A stretch of 38,854 nucleotides of DNA. It comes from Colwellia sp. BRX10-3. Its GTDB lineage: Bacteria; Pseudomonadota; Gammaproteobacteria; Enterobacterales; Alteromonadaceae. How positions within the stretch are numbered: the stretch's first letter is position 1; every line of letters starts with the position of its first letter. The stretch spans positions 1 through 38,854 of the forward strand of contig NZ_JACGWA010000018.1 of assembly GCF_014077505.1 (NCBI RefSeq). Reading direction: 5' to 3'. The translations under genes and the position numbers were made by a program. Of the stretch, positions 19,209-27,387 are shown one piece after another. Under the pieces are notes generated by a model that ran no database searches, was not told where the DNA came from, and saw only the letters and a program-made list of their open reading frames with translations.

Positions 19209-20023
19209 GCCAGGAAAGGTTATTGTCAATTGCACTCGAAAGTGCCAAAAAAGCCGGTCAAGAAGTCGCGCGCTATTATAAACAAGGCAATTACACCGCT
19301 GAGATGAAAGAAGATAACAGCCCAGTAACAAGTGCTGATATCGCCGCAAATGATATTTTAATGGATGAACTAAAAAGGCTAACGCCCGATATTCCTATTA
19401 TTTCTGAAGAAGTTGGGGCGTTAGCCCATGCACAGCGCAGCAAATGGTCTCGTTATTGGTTATTAGACCCTATTGATGGCACAGGTGAGTTTATTGCAGG
19501 TAGTGGCGATTTTGCGGTAAATGTAGCGTTAGTAGAAAATGGTTGGCCAAGCATTGGTGTTATCCATGCGCCAGATCATCAATTAACCTATTATGCCCAA
19601 AATAATCTAGGTGCATTTAAAGAAAATGATGCTGGTAGCCATAAAATACAGGTGGCGAAATACGATGGCCACCGCCGTATTAAAGTCGCTATTAGCCGTC
19701 GACAAGACATTAACTTAATGGGGCAGTATTTAAATGATAAATACGATTTCGACCATATTGCTTTAGGCAGTTGCTCACTTAAAAATTGTTTAATTGCTGA
19801 AGGTGGTGCCGACTGTTATTTGCGCGTTGGTCCTACGGGTGAATGGGACACGGGTGCTAGTCACTGTATAATTGAACAAGCCGGCGGTAGTATTATCGAC
19901 AGTGAATTTAAGCCATTAACGTATAATCAACGAGAAACTTTGATGCAGCCCGACTTTATATCGTTAGGGAATAAACAAATTCCTTGGCAAGATATTATAA
20001 AACCGCACAGAGCAACACGCTAA
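19205..20023 (+). CDS. cysQ: 3'(2'),5'-bisphosphate nucleotidase CysQ
   Basis: A 272-residue Mg-dependent phosphatase that converts 3'-phosphoadenosine 5'-phosphate to AMP and so clears a by-product of sulfate assimilation. It belongs to the inositol-monophosphatase superfamily. Metal ligands are visible: Glu68/Glu69 (I-S-E-E), Asp88 and Asp91 in L-D-P-I-D-G-T, and the Asp in W-D-T-G-A-S near residue 215. A very strong TTAGGAGG site inside the nudE 3' end serves its start, and the two genes overlap by 4 bp. Confidence 0.95.
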   Translation: MSQERLLSIALESAKKAGQEVARYYKQGNYTAEMKEDNSPVTSADIAANDILMDELKRLTPDIPIISEEVGALAHAQRSKWSRYWLLDPIDGTGEFIAGSGDFAVNVALVENGWPSIGVIHAPDHQLTYYAQNNLGAFKENDAGSHKIQVAKYDGHRRIKVAISRRQDINLMGQYLNDKYDFDHIALGSCSLKNCLIAEGGADCYLRVGPTGEWDTGASHCIIEQAGGSIIDSEFKPLTYNQRETLMQPDFISLGNKQIPWQDIIKPHRATR

Positions 20024-20112
20024 CATTTAATAAAGCCCAAGCAAAAATACCATATGGTTATTTACTTGGGGCACAAAGGTCAAGTGAAAGCCTGACGAAT
20101 CTGGAGTACATA

Positions 20113-20697
20113 ATGCACAAAAAAGCCTTAATACTAATTTCCTTGCTGTTGGTAACAACAGTAAGTGTACCTGCCTTAGCGGCATGGAAACTTGATAACT
20201 CTAATTCTCAACTTAGTTTTATTTCAGTGAAAAAAGCTACTATTGCCGAGAATCATAGCTTTGCAAAACTTGCCGGTAATATTAACGAGCAAGCACAGGT
20301 TAACATTAGCGTCGACCTAGCCAGTGTAAATACCAATATTGCAATTCGTGATGAACGTATGAAGAAGTTTGTTTTTGAAAGCGAGACATACAGTACGGCA
20401 AATTTCACTGCTGCGCTTGATAAGGCATTGCTTAAAACTTTAGAAATTGGCGAAGATAAAAAAATGAGCATTAGCGGCGCAGTAGACTTTCATGGCCAGC
20501 AACAGGCTGTAATTATTGACGTGATTGTTGTTAAGCTAAGCGCAAATAAGATATTGGTGAACACGATAAAGCCATTTTTTATTCAAGCGGATGCTTTTGG
20601 TGTAGTAGCGGGCATTAATAAGCTTAAAGAATTAGCTTCGCTCCCGAGTATCGATTATGTGGTACCGGTAAGTTTCTCGGTAACATTTACGCGCTAA
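20113..20697 (+). CDS. YceI-family periplasmic protein
   Basis: A 194-residue exported protein of the YceI lipocalin-like family, which binds polyisoprenoids or other lipids in some members. ATG 20113 is chosen: CTGGAG lies 6-7 nt upstream and a signal peptide follows directly (cleavage after about residue 23, PALA then AWKLD). An earlier in-frame start at 19984 would overlap cysQ and block the signal. The opening W-K-L-D-x-x-x-S-x-L-x-F and N-I-A-I-R-D-E-R-M fit YceI proteins. Ligand and role here are unknown. Confidence 0.88.
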   Translation: MHKKALILISLLLVTTVSVPALAAWKLDNSNSQLSFISVKKATIAENHSFAKLAGNINEQAQVNISVDLASVNTNIAIRDERMKKFVFESETYSTANFTAALDKALLKTLEIGEDKKMSISGAVDFHGQQQAVIIDVIVVKLSANKILVNTIKPFFIQADAFGVVAGINKLKELASLPSIDYVVPVSFSVTFTR

Positions 20698-20719
20698 GTC
20701 CAAACTGAATTGTTCTTTA

Positions 20720-20758
20720 CCAATAAAAAAGGCACTTAACCCGTGCCTTTTTTATTGG
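20720..20758 (+). terminator. Strong bidirectional terminator after the YceI gene
   Basis: A perfect 16-bp stem (20720-20735 with 20743-20758, 7-nt loop) has A6 and T6 tracts built into its arms. It serves the convergent YceI gene (+) and yheU (-). Confidence 0.92.
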
Positions 20759-20791
20759 ACAGAATATTTTTCATCGAACTCTTATCGCTTT

Positions 20792-21028
20792 TTAAGAGGT
20801 TTCTTCAGCGTCTTCTACAAATTGATCTGCCGGTAAAATATTCACGGTTTCATGTAGTTCAGAGTACACTAAAAGCGCAGTGCCTTGCTTTAATTGCTGA
20901 TGCACTTGGGTGATTTTATCGTTGAGTGATACATCTTCACTGCCATACTCTGTGCCTTCTCTTAGGACAAAATTTTCAATAATGGCACTTAAAGTCTCGG
21001 TGGTAAGTTGCTCTAATGGAATAATCAT
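20792..21028 (-). CDS. yheU: YheU-family conserved protein
   Basis: A 78-residue cytoplasmic protein that matches E. coli YheU through most of its length (I-P-x-x-x-L-x-x-E-T-L, F-V-L-R-E-G-T-x-Y-G, V-Y-S-E-L-H-E-T-V-N-I). Its function is unknown. It overlaps yheT by 4 bp (ATGA) and the pair is also linked in E. coli. Confidence 0.92.
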   Translation of the reverse strand: MIIPLEQLTTETLSAIIENFVLREGTEYGSEDVSLNDKITQVHQQLKQGTALLVYSELHETVNILPADQFVEDAEETS

Positions 21029-21996
21029 AAATAGCGCTTAAAAAACTCTGGTATACGTTGCTCTAGCCAAAATCTTGGCTTGAATGGGTTTTTACCACCA
21101 ATGAAGCCGACATGGCCGCCACGAGTACTCACTTCAAAAGTTATTTCTTTTGGCAGGGCACCAACAGCCGTGGTGTTTTCATGGCATAAAAATGGGTCAT
21201 CACTCGCGTGAATAATTAAACATGGCGTGGTTATCTGTTTAAGCACATCTCGACCACTTGCTTGTTGATAGTAGTCATTTGCATCACGAAAGCCATTAAC
21301 TGGAGCAGTAACCATTTGATCAAAATCTCGAATTGAGCGCACTTTTTTTAAGTGGTTTCTATCTATATTACTTAGTAAGTTAGCATTTATTTTTTCAATG
21401 GTACTCGTTCTTAGCATATCTACTAAGTACTTTTGATAAACACGCGAAAAGCCACGATTAATTCTGTTGCTGCAACTGGATAGGTCAAGTGGTGCACAAA
21501 TTACACAGGCAACTTGATAGATATTTTGTTTTTGTTCAGCCAAATATTTTGTTAATACATTACCGCCTAATGAAAAGCCTACTATGGCTTTTTTTGCTTC
21601 AGGGTAACTGCTAGCAAGGTATTGGCTAAAGTAGTCTACATCGCAAGTTTGGCCGCTATGATAAGATTTCGCCATACGGTTTGGTCGGCCACTGCAACCA
21701 CGAAAGTGCATTAAAACACCGACCCAACCTTGGGCTTTAATTGCAGACAACATGCCTTTAGCATAATGGCTGTTTTTAGAGCCTTCAAGGCCATGTAATA
21801 CTACCACAATAGGGCGAGAGCAAGTCGAACTAACCTTTTCAGTCCACGCTAAATCAACAAAGTCACCATCAGGTAACTCTAAAGTTTCATTAGTGGTGTC
21901 AATGGTATAACCCCGCCGAAAAAATTTAGCAGCAATGGTTTGTAAGTGAGCGTTTTTTAACCACCAAGCTGGGCTGAAAGAACTTTTGGTAAACAT
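21025..21996 (-). CDS. yheT: Alpha/beta hydrolase YheT
   Basis: A 323-residue hydrolase of the YheT/ABHD1-3 type. Nucleophile Ser142 lies in G-F-S-L-G-G-N. Asp and His candidates are in I-H-A-S-D-D-P-F and R-G-G-H-V-G-F near the C-terminus. The opening S-P-A-W-W-L-K-N-A-H-L-Q-T is diagnostic of the family. Some relatives are lipases or esterases; the substrate here is unknown. It precedes yheU with a 4-bp overlap. Confidence 0.92.
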   Translation of the reverse strand: MFTKSSFSPAWWLKNAHLQTIAAKFFRRGYTIDTTNETLELPDGDFVDLAWTEKVSSTCSRPIVVVLHGLEGSKNSHYAKGMLSAIKAQGWVGVLMHFRGCSGRPNRMAKSYHSGQTCDVDYFSQYLASSYPEAKKAIVGFSLGGNVLTKYLAEQKQNIYQVACVICAPLDLSSCSNRINRGFSRVYQKYLVDMLRTSTIEKINANLLSNIDRNHLKKVRSIRDFDQMVTAPVNGFRDANDYYQQASGRDVLKQITTPCLIIHASDDPFLCHENTTAVGALPKEITFEVSTRGGHVGFIGGKNPFKPRFWLEQRIPEFFKRYL

Positions 21997-22120
21997 AACG
22001 AGGTAATAGTGTGTAATACAAAAAATTTATTGTACGTTAAAACTTTGCTATTGCCCACCGTTAGGCGATGAGTGAACAGCACACATAAAGTTATTCAACA
22101 GAGTAGTTAAACAAATTCAG

Positions 22121-22252
22121 TTATTTCACATCTTCATTAATTTGTTTTAAAAAATAATAAACGTAAAAGCTACAAATTCCTAAAACGGTAGCTAGTCCAA
22201 TAAATGAAATTATTACTATAGGGTCGTTTAATAGCATATCTACAAAATTCAT
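22121..22252 (-). CDS. Small membrane protein, DUF3149-like
   Basis: A 43-residue protein read from ATG 22252 with GGAG six bases upstream. It starts MNFVDMLLNDPIVIISFIG, crosses the membrane once at about 13-34, and ends in a charged cytoplasmic-type tail (F-L-K-Q-I-N-E-D-V-K). The layout (short amphipathic N-terminus, N/S-P-x, one helix, then F-x-x-F-L/M-K) resembles my memory of DUF3149 proteins, tiny membrane proteins of unknown role in gammaproteobacteria. Strong ribosome binding site plus a good promoter make it a real gene; the family assignment is tentative. Confidence 0.75.
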   Translation of the reverse strand: MNFVDMLLNDPIVIISFIGLATVLGICSFYVYYFLKQINEDVK

Positions 22253-22296
22253 AACTCACTCCAAAAATATCGAAATAGTAAATAGGTTAGATAGCT

Positions 22297-22338
22297 ATTA
22301 TAAATAATAATTAGGTATTACTTATTGATTTAGATCAC
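22297..22338 (-). promoter_or_regulatory. FNR/CRP-type activator site and -10 element of the small-protein gene
   Basis: TTGAT-TTAG-ATCAC at 22325-22338 matches the FNR box TTGAT-N4-ATCAA at 9 of 10 positions. A perfect TATAAT lies on the minus strand at 22302-22297. With the predicted start at about 22290, the site centre (22331.5) falls at -41.5, the classical class II activator position. A CRP site on the same centre would match 7 of 10 bases. No -35 hexamer is seen, as expected for activator dependence. Confidence 0.6.
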
Positions 22339-22478
22339 GTTCGTCGTGACTTATGGTGGGAATATTCTGGGTATTAATAGCTATTGTTGCTGACTTAATA
22401 TTTTATATTTAAGCATACTCAAACGAATATCTATAGATGAAATAGGATTGGCAATACTTGTATAAATGGCAAACAGAT

Positions 22479-22517
22479 AAAAATAAACCCGCTAACATTA
22501 TGTGCGGGTTTATTTTT
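22479..22517 (-). terminator. Terminator of the Sel1-repeat gene
   Basis: A 14-bp stem (22479-22492 with 22504-22517) contains a CCCGC/GCGGG core flanked by A/T-rich arms. On the minus strand it ends in a T-run. It lies 43 bp after the stop codon. Confidence 0.88.
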
Positions 22518-22559
22518 GATTTAAGGCTCTACGCTTTAAGGGGTTTCTAAGGATTAGCC

Positions 22560-23282
22560 TTAAGGTTTTTGTCTTAACTTCAGCTCTCTTTGCTGAATTA
22601 TTTTGCGATAAATAGCATCCGCTTTTTCGCGACTAGCTGTAATTTGGTCAACCGTTAATTTATGTTCGTCCATATCGCGACTTTTTTCCGCCATACGATA
22701 GGCATTTTTAGCGGCAATAATATTCCAAACATAAGACATTTCAGTGCTTTTAGCGACGCCTTTACCTTCAAAGTACATTAGGGCAAGGTTAAATTGCGCT
22801 AGCGCATAGTTTTGATCAGCCGCCTTTTGATACCAGCGTGAAGCTTGTAAATAATCACGCTGAACACCACTACCGTTATAAAGCATTACCCCTAAATTGA
22901 ATTGTGCCCGTGGTAAGTCTTTCTTGGCTGCTTTTTCCATTAATGCATAAGCGCTTTTTAGATCTTTTTTAACCACTTCGCCTTCACTGTAAAGCAAAGA
23001 AAGATCGAATAAGGCTTCTGAATAATTTTGCGATGCTGCCAAATGAAATAATTCTAGCGCCTTTGTTGGGTTTTTAAGTACGCCGTAACCGTTTAAATAA
23101 ATTATCGCCATTTGGTGTTGCGCAGGAGCATAGTCCTCGGCAACTAGAGGCTCAAATTCCGCAATCGCAGCTTTAAACTCACCACGGTTTAGCTCATATA
23201 TGCCTAAGTCTATATCAGCGCTATATGCAGAGCTTTGAGCCAAAAGGGCAAAGCTGAGTGCTAGTAAGGTCAATTTTTTCAT
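22560..23282 (-). CDS. Secreted Sel1-repeat (TPR-like) protein
   Basis: A 240-residue exported protein. The signal peptide spans about 1-22 (ends SAYSA). About five tandem Sel1 repeats follow at about 32-180, each with the A-x-x-x-L-A/G-x-x-Y-x-x-G-x-G-V pattern and A-x-x-W/L-x-x-x-A-A-x-x-N. The C-terminus (about 195-240) is a basic helix. Such solenoids bind other proteins; the partner is unknown. It has its own terminator and probably stands alone. Confidence 0.88.
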   Translation of the reverse strand: MKKLTLLALSFALLAQSSAYSADIDLGIYELNRGEFKAAIAEFEPLVAEDYAPAQHQMAIIYLNGYGVLKNPTKALELFHLAASQNYSEALFDLSLLYSEGEVVKKDLKSAYALMEKAAKKDLPRAQFNLGVMLYNGSGVQRDYLQASRWYQKAADQNYALAQFNLALMYFEGKGVAKSTEMSYVWNIIAAKNAYRMAEKSRDMDEHKLTVDQITASREKADAIYRKIIQQRELKLRQKP

Positions 23283-23413
23283 TATAGTGTCCTATATTCT
23301 GGTGTTGTCGCCATTCAACGCAGTGACAAAGTGTTCTGCTGCGATTTGTTATACCAAGCTGATTAATTTAGATAAAATAATTAACCCCTTTAGTATTAAG
23401 TGTAGCAATAAAT

Positions 23414-25315
23414 TTATAAAGCTTGTGACATTATCTCTTCAATTTGTTCTTCAAGGTCAAGCCATTGCATTTCATGGGCTTCTAGATCTTGTGTCAGCTT
23501 CGCTTGGCGTTTAAGTAATTCGGTCAGTTTTGCTTTGTGCTCAGCTTGATAAATTTCACTATCTGCCAGTTTAGCTTCAACTTCAGTTAACTCGTCTTGA
23601 TTTTTTTGCACTAGTTTTTCGAACTTATCAGCTTGTTTACGCAGTGGTGAGGCTTTCTTACGTAATTCCGCTTGTTCTTTGCGTTGTTGCTTTTTATCTA
23701 CTTGTGGTTCGCTAACCACTTTGTTCGCCTTCACACTTTGTTTTTTATCATCATTTAACCATTGCTGATAATCATCAATGTCACCATCAAATTCTGTTAC
23801 ATGAGCATTAGCCACGATATAAAATTCATCGACACATGATTCTAATAAATAACGATCATGGGCAATAAGAATAATGGCGCCATCAAAGTCTTGTAGGGCT
23901 AAAACTAATGCCTGGCGCATCTCTAAGTCGAGATGGTTGGTGGGTTCATCTAACAATAACAGTTGTGGTTTTTCTAACACAATAAGCGCTAATACCAAAC
24001 GTGCCTTTTCACCACCCGACATAGTGCCGACTTTATCTAAGGCTTGATCGCCACTAAAACCAAAACGGCCTAAAAATGACCGAGCTTGTAACTCGGTTAT
24101 ATCCGGCTTTGCGCGGGTAATATGCTCAATAGCACTGCTGGGTAAATGCAATTGCTCTAGCTGATGCTGAGAGAAGTAGCCAACACGAAGATCTTGCGCG
24201 CAATAACGCTCACCTTTAAGTAATGTTAAATCACCTGCCAGCGACTTTATTAAGGTTGATTTACCTGCACCGTTGCGACCCAGTAAACCAATGCGACTAC
24301 CGGGTACTAAGGTCATACCAACGTCTTCTAAAATAATGGCTTCATCACTGTAGCCACACTGGCTTTCTTTTAATGCCAATAGAGGATAAGGCAGAGTATC
24401 TGGCTGCTCAAAGCTGAAAGTAAATTGGCTATCAACATGTGCTGGCGCCAAATCTGGTAATTTTTGCAGACGTTTTAAACGACTTTGCGCTTGTTTTGCT
24501 TTACTAGCTTTAGCGCGGAACCGGTCTACAAAAGAGGTTAAATGAGCGACTTCTTTTTGTTGTTTCTGATACTGGGCATCTTGCTGGGCCAAATGCTCTG
24601 CACGTTGACGTTCAAAAGCACTGTAATTACCAGAATATAACTTCGCGGTCTGATGCTCAATATGAAGGATTTGTCCGATAACATCATCAAGAAAATCACG
24701 ATCATGCGAGATAAGCACTAAGGTGCCAGTGAATCTTTTTAACCAGCGTTGTAGCCAAATTACTGCGTCTAAATCTAAATGGTTGGTTGGCTCATCCAGT
24801 AATAATAAATCAGCGCGACTTATCAAGGCTTGGGCTAAGTTTAAACGCATTCTCCAACCACCGGAAAATGATTTAACCGAATTGGCTAGCTGCTCTTGTA
24901 CAAAACCTAAACCGTGTAATAATTCGCCTGCACGTGCAGGTAAACTGTAGCCATTAACAGTGTCAATTTGGTTGATAATAGTCGCTTCAAGAGTACCGTT
25001 GTCGTCGGCGCGCGCTTGTTCTAATTTGGCTTCTAACTCACGATATTCAATATCACCATCCATAACATAATCTAAAGCTGATCGGTCTAGCGCTGGCGTC
25101 TCCTGCTTAACGGTGGCAATTTTCCAGCTTGAAGGCATTGAAAGGTTACCCATATCGGCAGGTAGTGCGCCCAGTAAGCTGGCGAATAAAGATGATTTAC
25201 CACAGCCGTTTGCCCCAACAAGCCCAACTTTATGATTTGGATGTATCGTAAAACTTGATGATTTTATGAGGTATTTTGCGCCTCGGGCTAAACTTAAATC
25301 TGTGGCTATGATCAT
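23414..25315 (-). CDS. yheS: ABC-F family ATPase YheS
   Basis: A 633-residue soluble protein with two ABC ATPase domains and no membrane segment. ABC-F proteins bind the ribosomal E site and ease stalled translation. Domain 1: Walker A G-A-N-G-C-G-K-S-S, signature S-F-S-G-G-W, Walker B L-L-L-L-D-E-P-T-N-H-L. Domain 2: Walker A G-R-N-G-A-G-K-S-T, signature M-S-G-G-E-K, second L-L-L-L-D-E-P-T-N-H-L. The basic interdomain linker (about 235-290, many K/R/Q) and the C-terminal coiled coil (about 545-633) fit YheS/Uup proteins. Length equals E. coli YheS (637). In E. coli it sits beside yheT and yheU. Confidence 0.95.
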   Translation of the reverse strand: MIIATDLSLARGAKYLIKSSSFTIHPNHKVGLVGANGCGKSSLFASLLGALPADMGNLSMPSSWKIATVKQETPALDRSALDYVMDGDIEYRELEAKLEQARADDNGTLEATIINQIDTVNGYSLPARAGELLHGLGFVQEQLANSVKSFSGGWRMRLNLAQALISRADLLLLDEPTNHLDLDAVIWLQRWLKRFTGTLVLISHDRDFLDDVIGQILHIEHQTAKLYSGNYSAFERQRAEHLAQQDAQYQKQQKEVAHLTSFVDRFRAKASKAKQAQSRLKRLQKLPDLAPAHVDSQFTFSFEQPDTLPYPLLALKESQCGYSDEAIILEDVGMTLVPGSRIGLLGRNGAGKSTLIKSLAGDLTLLKGERYCAQDLRVGYFSQHQLEQLHLPSSAIEHITRAKPDITELQARSFLGRFGFSGDQALDKVGTMSGGEKARLVLALIVLEKPQLLLLDEPTNHLDLEMRQALVLALQDFDGAIILIAHDRYLLESCVDEFYIVANAHVTEFDGDIDDYQQWLNDDKKQSVKANKVVSEPQVDKKQQRKEQAELRKKASPLRKQADKFEKLVQKNQDELTEVEAKLADSEIYQAEHKAKLTELLKRQAKLTQDLEAHEMQWLDLEEQIEEIMSQAL

Positions 25316-25456
25316 TTATCGTTACTCATTTTAATGCAGGTCGCTATTGTCGCTTTTCCTTAGGGGGTAGTTCAAGGTAAAATAGAAGCACTGAGCAGAT
25401 ATCTTGCTAAAACGAATGAAAAAATTTAACAAAACTAAATAAAATTGAGTAAATAA

Positions 25457-25651
25457 GTGAAAAAAAGATTTATAGCAGGAGCAATCTGTCCAAAATGCAA
25501 GGCAATGGACACCATGGGACTAACCAAAGAAAACAGCGTCGAGACAGTAACTTGTGTTAGCTGTGGTCATCAAATGGCGCAACCAGAAGAGCATGTGGAG
25601 CAAGAAGTAAGACCAAACGAGCAGGTCATTGGTATTTTTAAACAAGATTAA
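25457..25651 (+). CDS. yheV: YheV-family zinc-ribbon protein
   Basis: A 64-residue protein that matches E. coli YheV, with K-K-R-F-I-A-G-A near the start and E-Q-V-I-G-I-F at the end. Two CxxC pairs (C-P-K-C near 12-15 and C-V-S-C near 34-37) suggest a zinc ribbon. Function unknown. The start is GTG 25457 with only a weak GAG upstream. In E. coli it lies by kefB and slyD; here it lies alone, divergent from yheS. Confidence 0.9.
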   Translation: MKKRFIAGAICPKCKAMDTMGLTKENSVETVTCVSCGHQMAQPEEHVEQEVRPNEQVIGIFKQD

Positions 25652-25866
25652 GTGCTAAACGATATATTCAAATAGCTTATGTTGATTTGAATCGGCTATG
25701 GCGTTTAGGGCAATGGGAGCTGTTAGTAAATCTTTGACAAATGTTGCTGGCTTAATTTTTTTGGCTCAGCCAGAAATTTCCGAACAGCAGTGATTAAATA
25801 CCTTTGCTTAATTAGTATTAGTTATTAAGTTATGTACGGCAACATCACAGGATAGACCCATCATTA

Positions 25867-25892
25867 ACTCATAATACTAAAATAATATGAGT
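25867..25892 (-). terminator. Weak hairpin between convergent genes
   Basis: ACTCATA (25867-25873) pairs with TATGAGT (25886-25892) over an AT-rich loop, about 9 bp past the methyltransferase-like gene stop. It has no clear T-run. The 249 bp between yheV and this gene contain no supported ORF; a CTGGCT/AGCCAG pair lies at 25747-25773. Confidence 0.3.
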
Positions 25893-25900
25893 CACTATTT

Positions 25901-26527
25901 CTATAGCCATCGACGAACGTTAGTTGAATATAGTTTATATTCACTTGGAAGTGCGGTTGATAAATGATCTTCCTCTGCAAGTGTTTGCTTGTGTAGTGTA
26001 TATAAACCAATAATTAGGCAAACCAAGGTAAAAACGGAAGGCAATGCTAGGAAGAAACCCAGTTGAGATAAAGCGACACTAGTAAAGATGGGGTTACGAG
26101 AATATTTGAAAAAGCCATCTGTAATTAATTGTTCAGGACCTTTGGGATCTATACCCGAACGCCATTTTTGGCTCATGCTAAAGTGAATGATAATGGTTAA
26201 TAAAAAGCCGATAGTTAATAAAACATTACCAGATATCAACATAGGCACATTCTCTAAGCTCGGTATTATGCCTAAATAACCATCAATATCTGGAAAGTAA
26301 AATCTGAGCACACATACCATCCAGATAGATACTCTAAATATCCGAAATGTCATGTGATTCCACCAGTTAGAGCAATAGCGCTCTCCGGGGAATACTAACT
26401 CAATATTGGTGCTTTTTTTTGCGCTTATAATTCTAATGGTATAAAAGAATGCGACAGAAGAATAAAAAATGGCTAAATATAAACGCGTAAACTCTATTAT
26501 TGCAGATGTATTCTCGGGAGAAATCAT
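25901..26527 (-). CDS. Isoprenylcysteine carboxyl methyltransferase-like membrane protein
   Basis: A 208-residue integral membrane protein with about five hydrophobic segments. The C-terminal part carries the ICMT/phospholipid-methyltransferase pattern: L-I-T-D-G-F-F-K-Y-S-R-N-P-I-F, a hydrophobic stretch, then E-E-D-H-L-x10-Y-x-x-Y and V-R-R-W-L. These enzymes use S-adenosylmethionine to methylate a lipid or prenyl-cysteine substrate at the membrane. The bacterial substrate is usually unknown. ATG 26527 lacks a good ribosome binding site. It stands alone. Confidence 0.8.
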   Translation of the reverse strand: MISPENTSAIIEFTRLYLAIFYSSVAFFYTIRIISAKKSTNIELVFPGERYCSNWWNHMTFRIFRVSIWMVCVLRFYFPDIDGYLGIIPSLENVPMLISGNVLLTIGFLLTIIIHFSMSQKWRSGIDPKGPEQLITDGFFKYSRNPIFTSVALSQLGFFLALPSVFTLVCLIIGLYTLHKQTLAEEDHLSTALPSEYKLYSTNVRRWL

Positions 26528-26680
26528 AAATTATTAATATTCATTTAAGTGAGTACTGGTGTTACCAATACCCGGTTAACGGGCTAAACGTAGTTTTTTA
26601 AAAATTGAGCAGCGCCAATAACTAATGTATTGAGTTCTTTTATATCACTTTTATATACAGTAAATTAAACATTTACTTAT

Positions 26681-26845
26681 CTAAGTAAGTTTAGCTTTAG
26701 GCTTTGCAAAGAAAACAAACGGCAAAGCCAGTGGACCGAAAATAGCGCCCATTATAGCCCAATACCTAGCGTTGGAGCCTTTTGATTTGGCTACGTAATA
26801 ACAAACAAAAATACACAGTACATTTAAAACGAGTAAAGCAATCAT
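26681..26845 (-). CDS. Small membrane protein of unknown function
   Basis: A 54-residue protein from ATG 26845, with AAGGA eight bases upstream. It has one helix at about 2-18, a basic loop (A-K-S-K-G-S-N-A-R-Y-W), a second hydrophobic segment with G-A-I-F-G-P-L-A-L-P-F-V-F-F, and a basic end (A-K-P-K-A-K). The layout suggests a two-helix hairpin with both ends in the cytoplasm. I do not recognise a named family, although the W-x-x-x-G-x-x-F-G-P-x-A motif recurs in small bacterial membrane proteins. Good ribosome binding site and protein-like composition support it. Confidence 0.7.
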   Translation of the reverse strand: MIALLVLNVLCIFVCYYVAKSKGSNARYWAIMGAIFGPLALPFVFFAKPKAKLT

Positions 26846-27123
26846 ATAAAATTCCTTTTAAAAATTAATCAGGTAAGAATATAAATTTAACACAATATAC
26901 TAGGTAAACAAACGCTCATTTAGGAGAGTAGAAAACCGAAAAGTGCTAACTAATCGCTATTCATTTCTTTTAAAATAGAAAAACACTCTTCATAAAATTC
27001 AGTGCTCTAGCAGTGATATACCTTAGTTTTTTTTAAATTTAATTTAAGAAGGGGTAGGGCGTGAAAATAATGTTATATCGAAATTAATCCACAAATTTAT
27101 TTACTTACTAATATTTGAATAAA

Positions 27124-27148
27124 AACGGGGCTGTTTTATTAGCCCGTT
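27124..27148 (-). terminator. Terminator of the WD40 lipoprotein-slyX operon
   Basis: AACGGGGCT (27124-27132) pairs with AGCCCGTT (27141-27148) with one bulged G. On the minus strand the stem runs into GTTTTTATT. It lies 18 bp past the slyX stop. Confidence 0.75.
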
Positions 27149-27165
27149 ATATTTAATTAATAGAC

Positions 27166-27387
27166 TTAATAATGTGGCGGTGGCGGCTCTATTTCTTCTT
27201 TGCCTTCCTGTTCCGGCGCGTTATCTTTAATTCTATTGGCAATTAAAGCTACTTGATGTTTAAGTTCAGCAAGTTGGCTTTGATGTATCGTTATCTCATG
27301 GTTTAGTTGTTCGATTATATCGTCTTGAAATGCATTGCGAGTTTCAAGCGTTTCAATTGCTTTGGTTAATTCAATAACTGATTTCAC
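27166..27387 (-). CDS. slyX: SlyX family protein
   Basis: A 73-residue, mostly coiled-coil protein (heptads over about 5-50: I-E-x-L-E-T-R, I-I-E-Q-L-N, L-A-E-L-K). It ends in the diagnostic P-P-P-P-H-Y. The function of SlyX is unknown. It overlaps the upstream WD40 lipoprotein gene by 4 bp (ATGA). In E. coli slyX and fkpA are adjacent, and here only the WD40 gene lies between them. Confidence 0.93.
   Translation of the reverse strand: MKSVIELTKAIETLETRNAFQDDIIEQLNHEITIHQSQLAELKHQVALIANRIKDNAPEQEGKEEIEPPPPHY

Larger units (their letters stand above)
21997..22559. other. Spacer with a small membrane-protein gene, a promoter and a terminator
   Basis: This 563-bp stretch holds three listed items: the DUF3149-like gene (22121-22252, -), its FNR/CRP-type promoter (22297-22338), and the terminator of the Sel1 gene (22479-22517). 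The remainder, mainly 21997-22120 and 22339-22478, shows no ORF or clear structure. Confidence 0.6.
26528..27165. other. Spacer with one small membrane-protein gene and the slyX terminator
   Basis: A 638-bp AT-rich stretch. It contains the small ORF at 26681-26845 and the slyX terminator at 27124-27148. A short hairpin CCCG-GTTAA-CGGG lies at 26571-26583. The part from 26846 to 27123 shows no supported gene; an 18-codon open stretch on the minus strand near 26951-27003 has no start codon. Confidence 0.5.

Noticed and set aside
19984-20112. N-terminal extension of the YceI-family protein
   Set aside because: It would overlap cysQ and place 43 polar residues ahead of a clear signal peptide. 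ATG 20113 has a good ribosome site.
26951-27003. Short open stretch on the minus strand (E-F-Y-E-E-C-F-S-I-L-K-E-M-N-S-D)
   Set aside because: It is protein-like but only 18 codons long and has no start codon or ribosome site. It may be a tiny gene remnant, but the evidence is too thin.
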